Origin: Dallia pectoralis | Lineage: Eukaryota; Chordata; Actinopteri; Esociformes; Umbridae | Direction: 5' to 3' | Assembly (NCBI GenBank): GCA_029465975.1 | Contig: CM055739.1 | Span: 5,994,628 to 6,058,627 of the forward strand | Length of the DNA stretch: 64,000 nucleotides | Shown here: positions 56,401 to 64,000 of the stretch, one piece after another | Layout: each line of letters starts with the position of its first letter | Position numbering within the stretch: the stretch's first letter is position 1 | The notes under the pieces: model-generated | The model's input: only the letters and a program-made list of their open reading frames with translations | What the model was told of the DNA's origin: nothing | Databases searched by the model: none | Position numbers and translations under genes: made by a program

Positions 56401-56699
56401 AAAATCTCCCGGTTAGTAAAAACGTGTTCCAGGTTGCATGCCTGGTAAACCTGGTAACAGCGTTGTGTTTCACAGATGGCTAGAGCTAGTGCGCTACAGA
56501 CTACCCTCACACTGAACGAACGCCTGGTTCAGATCTAACGGGTGTTACGAACAATACTAAAAACAAACTACAGGAAATAGTTGAACTTCCTGTAGGAAAT
56601 ACTAGATGAAAGTAAAGGATCGGCTTAGAGAGAAAAAGAAAACTGAGTGGGTTGGGCATAGAGGCAATTGTTATTTTCACACGGGCCAAGGACACAGAC
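53431..56699. other. no gene seen
   Basis: Short open frames only. No splice-bordered exon or known repeat family could be assigned. Confidence 0.45.
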
Positions 56700-57080
56700 A
56701 TAAAACAATATCTTAGATCTTCAGCGTGAAAAGTACATTTGTGGTAAAATCACCTCTGACAGCAATTACAGCTGCAGTCATTTCGATACGACTGTAGTCG
56801 ATCTCTCTTTTGAGATTCTCACCGTTGGTTCAGAACTTCGAAGTCTTTCCACAGAATCTCAATTAGACTGACCCGTTTCTTGTTTCAACGCAGGTACTTA
56901 GTGGGGTCTGAGTGTGCAGCCTCCATTTTCCTTTAATATTATTGTTTTTCCGATTGTGCAACTCCATAAGGATGTGCATACGATCTCACTTTATCTGCCA
57001 CATCCTGTCACAACAAGATTTGTTGTCACAGGGTTTTCATGCCCAGTCAATCACTTTTAGTATGTGGTCGGCACAATAAG
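56700..57080. mobile_element. possible Tc1-like non-coding relic
   Basis: AAATCACCTCTGACAGCAAT + TACAGCTGCAGTC resembles the AAATCACCTTTGGCAGCGAT words at the 5' side of fish Tc1-like elements. The rest has decayed too far to be sure. Confidence 0.35.
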
Positions 57081-57900
57081 ACGTCAAGCTAAAAATAAAT
57101 ATATACATAATGGAATTAACGTTTGTGGTCCATGTCTGAGATTTTGGACGTTTCTTTAGAGCCCATCACTGGGTGGTGCTTTTCCAGAACATTCATTTTC
57201 ATACGTCTGTGCTTTTCACTTATTCTGTCTTGTGTCTCTGGTTGGATGCGTCTCTGCCACACTTTGGCACCTTCCAGAAACTAGAGCTTCTCAGCTCCCA
57301 GATCATGTGACACAATCTTCCCACAGGCAGCCTCTTAATGAGGTGAGGTCTGAAGGCAATCGGCCGCATCACAGCACATTTAAGGGCACCAGAGATATAT
57401 AACGAACACATAGGCAGTCGTGTTTTCACATTTGAATGAATAAAACAAGACATCTGTGGCATTTTCTCCTAAACCGACGTTGTGTAACAAAAACACTGTG
57501 CTCCAGATTTTAACACCAACAAAATGGGACATCCACAGTGAACTCTCTCGCAACCATCTGAGGTGAATACAGAGTTATCATGTGAGACTGCAACCACACC
57601 CTTTCAAATATATCAACCTACGGCTAGAGGCCATCCACTATGCCACTTCCTGCCACAATCCTACGGCGTAACAACAGCAGGAAAGTGAGTCAGCTCTCAA
57701 TGCCCCAAACAGAGCTGATTACGTGTCCCTCCTCAGCACATGCCTACATCTGCCATTACAGCATGCCGTCAGGATAATCTCTCACCTCACAAATAAAATG
57801 GTGTTCAAGCAGGATTAATGTGACCAAATGCCCGGTGCTTTAATCTAACCTGGGTCAGGATCGGCTGTGTGTTGTTCTTTACCTGGTGCTCCATCTCCTG
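57081..57900. other. no gene seen
   Basis: Nothing recognisable. Confidence 0.45.
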
Positions 57901-58300
57901 CCCTACCAAACACACTGCAGGACTACACAACCAAACACACTGTTGGGATGTCCTACCAAACACACTGCAGGACTACACAACCAAACACACTGTAGGGCTG
58001 ACCAACCAAACACACTGAAGGACTACACAACCAAACACACTGTTGGGCTGTCCTACCAAACACACTGTTGGGCTGCCCTACCAAACACAATGTAGGGCTG
58101 ACCAACCAAACACGCTGTAGGGCTGACCAACCAAACACACTGAAGTACTACACAACCAAACACACTGTTGGGCTGTCCTACCAAACACACTGTTGGGCTG
58201 CCCTACCAAACACAATGTAGGGCTGACCAACCAAACACGCTGTAGGGCTGCTCTATCAAACACGCTGTAGAACTGCCCTACCAAACACACTAAACTGCTG
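57901..58300. repeat. 25-bp minisatellite with 125-bp higher-order unit
   Basis: Units of CCAAACACACTGTTGGGCTG + TCCTA with several subtypes. A run of five subtypes starting at 58031 recurs at 58156, exactly 125 bp later. Confidence 0.94.
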
Positions 58301-61300
58301 TACCAAATTGTGTGTCTCGGGAACGGTAGTTTATTACTTTGTTACAGCTGCGTAAGTTCAATCAACATTGTACTTGAAAGTTGGACATGGTCCAACTTGT
58401 ACATTAATATCCTCCATCGGATATTGCCTGTTAAGTTGACTCACACCTTGAGGACTATTAAAAACATAAACGTTTATTTACGTATTTAAATGCTCTTCAG
58501 GCAAATATTTGAAAACCATAACTTGGACTAGTTCAGAACCACAAACCACATGACCAGAACCTATTGTAGAGGTCAACCCGTTTCCAGACAGCTTTAAAAT
58601 ACTAACATGGTCACAATTTAAACATCTGCCTTCCATGTTCATATTGCACCCATTCAATTACAAAAATGTAATTCAGGTAAATTCTGTTAACATGCAATGT
58701 CTGATTCTCTATGCAGTTTAGGATACAACTCGGATTGACAATTAGAAAAGTGCGAAAACTTAAGCAGACAGTTTTGGAATGCATTGAAAAGTAAACTTAT
58801 GTCAGCGTCGATCATTTGCAACAACCTGTGCGGTACACAACGACTTATTGAATTTCAGTTATCCATTGTAGCATAAATCTGAAAATGTAATGTCTTATTG
58901 GATACGGCTGTTTCTGAGCTCCACTGGTAGAAGTTAAGAAATGAAAGTAACATGATGAAGCAACAGCAAATGTAATGCACTATATCACAGTGGTAAACGC
59001 ATCTAGATGGTTCCAAGTTAAGTCTCCTATGTGGAGGTAGTTAAGGTGAAGAGTGGATGACAAATGACAGATCTCGACAGTGGTTAGGTTAGGCTAGTGC
59101 TACCCAAATGCTGTACAGGACAGGCCAAAGAAGGGTTGCAGTTTGTGTTAGTTTCTGGGTACATTGTTGTAGCAGGACTTATTGTGTAGGTGTGGCCAAA
59201 ATATATATATATATATCTCTGAAAATTTGTGTCACATAATTCCTACACCCCCTGACAAAGAGATTGGCTTGTATTTTCATAGTTTCCTGTTTTGTTCTGC
59301 TACACAGATTAGCAACTTTAGGAACATTTCACAGATAAAAAAAAATCAAGCTTTTTTAAAAGGCTTACATGTTGCTCAACCCTGTCTAACTTGCCATGAG
59401 TAATATAACGAATCAAGTGCCCTGAAAGAGAAAATGTAAAAAAAAACTATTAATCAAGGGATACAGTGTTGAAGTTTAAAAATAATACAGATAACAGCGC
59501 CAATAACGCATCTTTGTCTAAAGGCAGGGTCGCTATTTTGTACAGCGGGGGACACAAAGCCACGCACCATCACCGCTTATTGGACACGCAACACAATATT
59601 TCACTTATCCGGATCCCACACAGCCCGGTTCCGACTCTGTGTTTGCAATCACCCAAATAACTATTTCAGGAACCGCTTGAAATAAGACTAATTGAACAAA
59701 AGCAGAAAGCCAGTCATCACCAACACAGCAGCACCTCCCATAACTTTGCGCCCAGTTCGCCAGTGCTTTGTTGTCTCCTTACCTTAGGGGTTTCTCCAGC
59801 TGAATCGGATGTTCACGGGCAGGAATTTGCCAAAAGGATGTTCGATATTCACTTTCTAGGTCCGGAAGTTAACGTGCAACAAACCGAAATGCTTGTTTAT
59901 CTTTTTGCACGGTGTCTTTTTTTTCTCGCGCAGGCCCAGCAACTGGGTTGCTCTCGTCTCCTCCTCCACCTCCTCCAGAGCCCAACCCACCGCCTTGAAA
60001 TATGACGTCAAAGGAATGGACAGGGAGTTTGGAGGACTGCACACTCAAACATAACACCACACAACCCACCAACACGGTTTTTGTACGATTTAAACGTTTT
60101 TGTTTAACATCCCCTTCTCAGCGGAGCGATGCACAACTGTGACTGATCACGACAATACTTGACAAGTGCTATTTAAATCCCACAAATGACACCATGTCCA
60201 TCCCACACGTCCCTCTTACCATCCGTCTCTCTCAGCAAAGGCCTGCTCCGACATACTGCTGTGCTGTGGCTCCCCTGATGGTATATTAGTTTAGACTATT
60301 GACGTGAGCTCTGCTTCCTCCTAGCAGCAGCCACAGAGCACACCGGGTAAACAGACAGGCAGTGCCTTGAATATCACATGAAGGACAGCACAATGTCTTC
60401 TCTTGGCTTACATCCCAAATGTCACTCTGGCCTAAATAGAACACTACAAGAGCCTTTTTAGTTCTGGTCTCAACATTTGTGCACTGTGAAAAGGAACGGG
60501 GCAATTTGAGACACAAGTCTCTCCTCTCCCTAAAAGGTCATGGCCTGCATTGAGAGAGCCAATGAGAATGGCTGTTGATTTGTGGTATACTAGCAAGTGA
60601 CAGTATCAGTGAATAACAGGCGGCGTTGTTTCTTGGCATGAGTCATTTCATTTGATTGGATTCTGTACAGTTCTTTCCCATCCCTCGTGGATTTAAAGAA
60701 ACGGCTCGCTGGAACCGGCTCATGTCAAACCTAATGTTTGCATTTTAATCCCGAAGAGGAAGAGACAAGACGGGTATGGAAATAGGAAATCGTCCTGCCG
60801 ATTTACAGTCAATAACATGCACATGATAATGAATTGGCAGCATGAATAATTTATGTTTCTTCTATGACTCAGAGTATATACAGGACGGGGGGATCACAGG
60901 GAAGTCAGAATAATAAAAGAAACATTCGGAAATAGAGAATACTCACAGAATAAAATGCATTATGCAATTGTGTCTCAGCGTAATATGAACCATTGGGATT
61001 AGTTACTTCTACTTTTCTGTGTGTAAAATATTTTCTAATTCCGACAAAGACGTTTTGTACCACCCCCAAAAGCCTGCAGTTTAATTGTTTCCCTAGCTCT
61101 GTTAGGTTATGTCTCAGATAAAAAGGATCCGGGAGGATACAATGCCTATATTAGAAGCAGGTGTTTACACATAGTTGTAACAACACCTTCCTTAGGGTCA
61201 GGTGTTAAAATATCAGAAAGACTCAGTTGCTGATTATTTTGTAAACCGCGGGTAGAAGAGATCAAAGGAGACGTTTGCCTTTTGGGAGACATTGGTAGCA

Positions 61301-62376
61301 GTTGCTGTGATGGAAACTGTTCAACCCGCTGATGTTTAAAGCCCCTACCATCTCAATCACTAGGTCCTAACCCAATTATAAACTTGTGAGAAGACACTGG
61401 AACAAAATCAATGAGATCATTCAGCTGCACAACACCTACAATAAGACTGAATGTGTAATGTAAGCAGCACAGTGACACATTCCTCTAACACCTCCAGATA
61501 ATTGGGGAATCTGCACCGGGGCGCATTAGAAGCTCGCTGGTGGCTCGTGGTTACCAACAGCCAATGAAAAGAAAATACTGTTGTATATTTTTCTGCAGTT
61601 ACTTGCGGATTGTATAAAAATATGATTGATCTGTAAGTTTTAAAAAAAAACTACCGATTCCATGATATTGCCAGAGCCAAATTGTTGTTTCTTAACACAT
61701 CGCTCTAATTGTCAGAGGCTATGACACGGTATCAGTGGCACAGAATAACTTTTGTAATATCTACAGGTCTAAGCTTGGTCTAAAGCGCGGTCTAAAAAGC
61801 TTCAACCACACACACACACAATTTATTTTTTTACCCTGTCTCATTTGTTAAATTTATATTTCAAATCCCAATAGAAGTATATGTGGTTAGACTAGAGCAA
61901 TGACTAAACAGCCATTCGAGTCAGTTGGATGACTCGAAACACTACAGTGTGCTGCATTTATTTTCTTGAACCTCTGACTCCACCTGTTGGTCAAACGTAA
62001 CAACTGCAAGCAGTTAACTACAAACTAAAATCCTGTATTCACTTAGCACTATGTTAATTGCGGAAATCAGCAGAAATGCATGGACATGTTTATAAAAATG
62101 TATTTAAATAGTTTGTGCAATTTGTGCATTTAAGTTATAGTCCTCAGTCTTTACATGGTTGTAGGGTGGGATTTCTCCATCCTTGACCTCAACAATGTTG
62201 CAGAAATCTAAGTTTATACTGGGTCAAATTTGTGAACGTCGAGTTTTCCATGGATCTTGATTTTCTTTAGTCCTTTACAAAGCTTGATCTGTGTCTGAAA
62301 ACCGCACCAATGTGTCTCCATGTCGTGTAGGAGCACCAAAAAAAGGACAAAAAATTAAGTAGGTGTGTCACGACCG
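58301..62376. other. no coding gene recognised; possible non-coding conserved stretch near 60.65-60.96 kb
   Basis: An (AT)n run lies at 59202-59215. CpG is somewhat raised at 59490-59960, which could be a promoter or a 5' non-coding exon. The stretch 60640-60960 contains homeobox-type TAAT/ATTA words without repeats. The part next to 62376 should include the dph3 3' UTR. Confidence 0.35.
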
Positions 62377-62451
62377 TCAGGAAGATTGAGCCAGTTCCAG
62401 TTTATTCTCGGTAATTGGTGCTTCGATTATCTCTCCCGACATGAATTCATC
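62377..62451 (-). CDS. dph3: dph3 exon 3
   Basis: Acceptor TTGCCAG|GATGAA; 24 codons and TGA at 62379-62377; tail EIIEAPITENKLELAQSS. Confidence 0.94.
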   Translation of the reverse strand, partial: DEFMSGEIIEAPITENKLELAQSS

Positions 62452-63205
62452 CTGGCAAAATGACACAAACAGAGACATCGATTAGTAACTATTAACACCA
62501 TAGTTGCGTTAGGATAGGCTGCGTTACTCAATGTCTTCTACAGTCACTTTTAACATGATTGGCACTGATTAAAAAGCCTGTATAAAACACAATAAGAAGT
62601 AAGCATTTGTTTAAGGCAGATTTGAGTGCTTTGGTCGTAAAAAAAACAACAATGTTACCTTAGGAGCCAAGCAAGCACACCCACGGTGGGCAATGGGTTA
62701 GGGTCATACTAGTTAATGTGTAAGTCCCACCCAATTGACTACATTAGGATGCCAGATATCTTAAATGCTTATTCCATCCTGGTGAAATGTTCCATCTACC
62801 CCTATTGTGTGGACGTTTCTAATACTGGAAGACATTATTGCCATGGCGAGGTGATCTTTCACTCATCTTGTTCGGTCTTATTAAGAGTCAGGACATTTGC
62901 TATGAAAATATCAACAACAAAACAGAGCATTTTCATACCAACCTTGTCGTAGATTACTTTCACAATGAGCGAACAACTCGGACAAGTTGCCACTTCTTCT
63001 CCATTTTCCAAATCTTCCTATTTATAAAAAGATTGAAAGAATTAAATAGTTAACTTAAAGGAACTTGCGAGACAACGTGGGTTATGCATGGGCTTACTTT
63101 AGATATGGCAAATCTGTCGCCACATGGGCAGGGAAAATAATACATCTCTTCATCCTCGTCATATTCAAAATCCTCGATCTCAACTTCGTCGTGAAATACC
63201 GACAT
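62377..63205 (-). CDS. dph3: DPH3, CSL zinc-finger protein of diphthamide synthesis
   Basis: Exons 63205-63098, 63017-62943 and 62451-62377 (phases 0,0) join to 85 codons plus stop; human DPH3 has 82. The protein carries iron bound by four cysteines, supplies electrons to the Dph1-Dph2 radical enzyme for the first step of diphthamide formation on elongation factor 2, and also acts with Elongator (Kti11) in tRNA wobble modification. The sequence shows MSVFHDEVEIEDFEYDEDEE, metal ligands PCPC (Cys26, Cys28) and CPSC (Cys48, Cys51), then SLIVKVIYDKDEF. The C-terminal tail is variable in the family. Splice borders are AAA|GTAAGC, TAG|GAAGAT, AAG|GTTGGT and CCAG|GATGAA. Intact introns rule out a processed copy. 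No neighbouring gene is seen on the right within the window. Confidence 0.96.
62943..63017 (-). CDS. dph3: dph3 exon 2
   Basis: Acceptor AAATAG|GAAGAT; 25 codons with the CPSC pair; donor GACAAG|GTTGGT. Confidence 0.96.
63098..63205 (-). CDS. dph3: dph3 exon 1
   Basis: ATG at 63205-63203, 36 codons including the first metal-binding pair; donor TCTAAA|GTAAGC. Confidence 0.96.
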
Positions 63206-63309
63206 TATTCAATTATTTATTTGATAACCAAATATCAAGTTACAGTAGCGACATTTCGAAGTCTCTTGAAAAGGTGTCGTCTCATCTGTGCGCCGTGGTC
63301 GCAGATTAT

Positions 63310-63317
63310 TGACGTCA
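63310..63317. promoter_or_regulatory. full CRE palindrome upstream of dph3
   Basis: TGACGTCA lies 105 bp before the dph3 ATG, in the position expected for a core-promoter CREB/ATF site. The rest of 63206-64000 is AT-rich with no other gene visible. Confidence 0.5.
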
Positions 63318-64000
63318 TTAAAGGGCCAGAGATTTTTTTTAATGACGCTCACCGACTAAAACATATCCGTTCTTTATGTAACAACTGGTACTCATCTAGT
63401 CAATAACAATTTCAATATGAATGCATTTACCTGTAATTGTAGGAATTTGTAAAAAATAATTGTATGTTCAAAACGAATAGTGTGTGTGTAAATATATAAA
63501 AAAAGTGTTTCATAAATACTTTATCTTGAAATGCAGCTGAGTAAATATTTAAATTCACAAGAACATTTATAAATAATAAAATTCACATCAGTAACTTTAA
63601 TATTAGCCAAACATTCCACTACAAAGGACATTCCAACCAACTTTGTTGTATATTTATTTTACAATGAGAGAACAACTTAATGTTTCTACTTCTCTATGTA
63701 TCTAAATATGTTTATTAATATTTGGCCATTGAATTGCTCAATCAGATATTAGTGGGAATTTGGAAAATATATAAATATTAAAATACAGAGACATAAGTAA
63801 CTTCAGAATTTGTGCCAAATGTTCTATCTTATCTTACTTATCTTTTTTTTATCTAATCAAAACTGATATTTCCGCTCTTTTTCAAACAACTCTTACACAA
63901 ACAGGGCATTATCATACATTTCACATTTCTAAAGACATCATTTCTGAGAGATAATTTCATGACATCACAGTGTGAATAGTTTTTTATCCTTTAAGATCCT
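63318..64000. other. AT-rich flank, no gene seen
   Basis: Contains the word AATTTTATATTTAT-like runs and TTCATTTCACATT patches, but no coding frame or classified repeat. In mammals OXNAD1 lies head to head with DPH3; no such exon is recognisable here. Confidence 0.45.

Overview
The window is nuclear DNA from a ray-finned (teleost) fish. The evidence is spliced vertebrate genes with canonical GT/AG introns, a TMT-type non-visual opsin, fish-type L2/SINE tails and Tc1 relics, a young Ty3/gypsy-like LTR element and a very heavy load of micro- and minisatellites. The repeat types resemble salmoniform/esociform genomes, but I cannot name the species.

Five protein-coding genes can be read at exon level, all on the minus strand. 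From left to right: a TMT-type opsin (569-7224, three exons; the C-terminal exon lies left of the window); ecrg4, encoding augurin (22248-24621, four exons including a 48-nt micro-exon); an otospiralin-like secreted protein (26766-29546, two exons); nck2, encoding an SH3-SH3-SH3-SH2 adaptor (32057-38880, three coding exons); and dph3, encoding the CSL zinc-finger diphthamide-synthesis protein (62377-63205, three exons). In their own transcription direction the order nck2 then ecrg4 matches human 2q12, so this is a conserved block with an otospiralin-like gene between the two. I find no gene I recognise from about 40 to 62 kb; this may be the nck2 upstream region and/or 5' UTR intron.

Mobile DNA: a hAT/ZBED BED-finger scrap (1-114), a complete and recent non-autonomous LTR element (9743-13062: 5-bp TSD, 387-bp LTRs differing at one base), SINE/LINE 3' tails (about 3.2, 13.5, 45.3 and 52.7 kb), Tc1-like relics (27.7 and 47.2 kb) and a 62-bp MITE relic (17.74 kb). 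Tandem arrays occur throughout, with units of 12, 16, 19, 20, 24, 25, 26, 36 and about 41 bp, plus long TG-rich tracts at 19.0-19.5, 21.4-21.9 and 22.6-23.3 kb.

The most interesting observations are: (i) the LTR element has no recognisable gag-pol, but just inside the 5' LTR it carries a 10-nt sequence perfectly complementary to a site about 30 bp downstream of its own TATA box, as expected for Tf1/sushi-style self-priming; (ii) its interior consists of four tandem-repeat families that share an ATGGC core resembling the YY1 motif; (iii) a 29-copy, 16-bp array in nck2 intron 1 reads GAGGTAAG in every unit on the sense strand, giving 29 tandem 5'-splice-site-like sequences, and a neighbouring 36-bp array carries weaker ones; (iv) there is a perfect 42-bp-arm palindrome with a one-base spacer at 8931-9015; (v) ecrg4 intron 3 is almost entirely a CA/ACGCAGAC-type repeat that starts at the splice donor.
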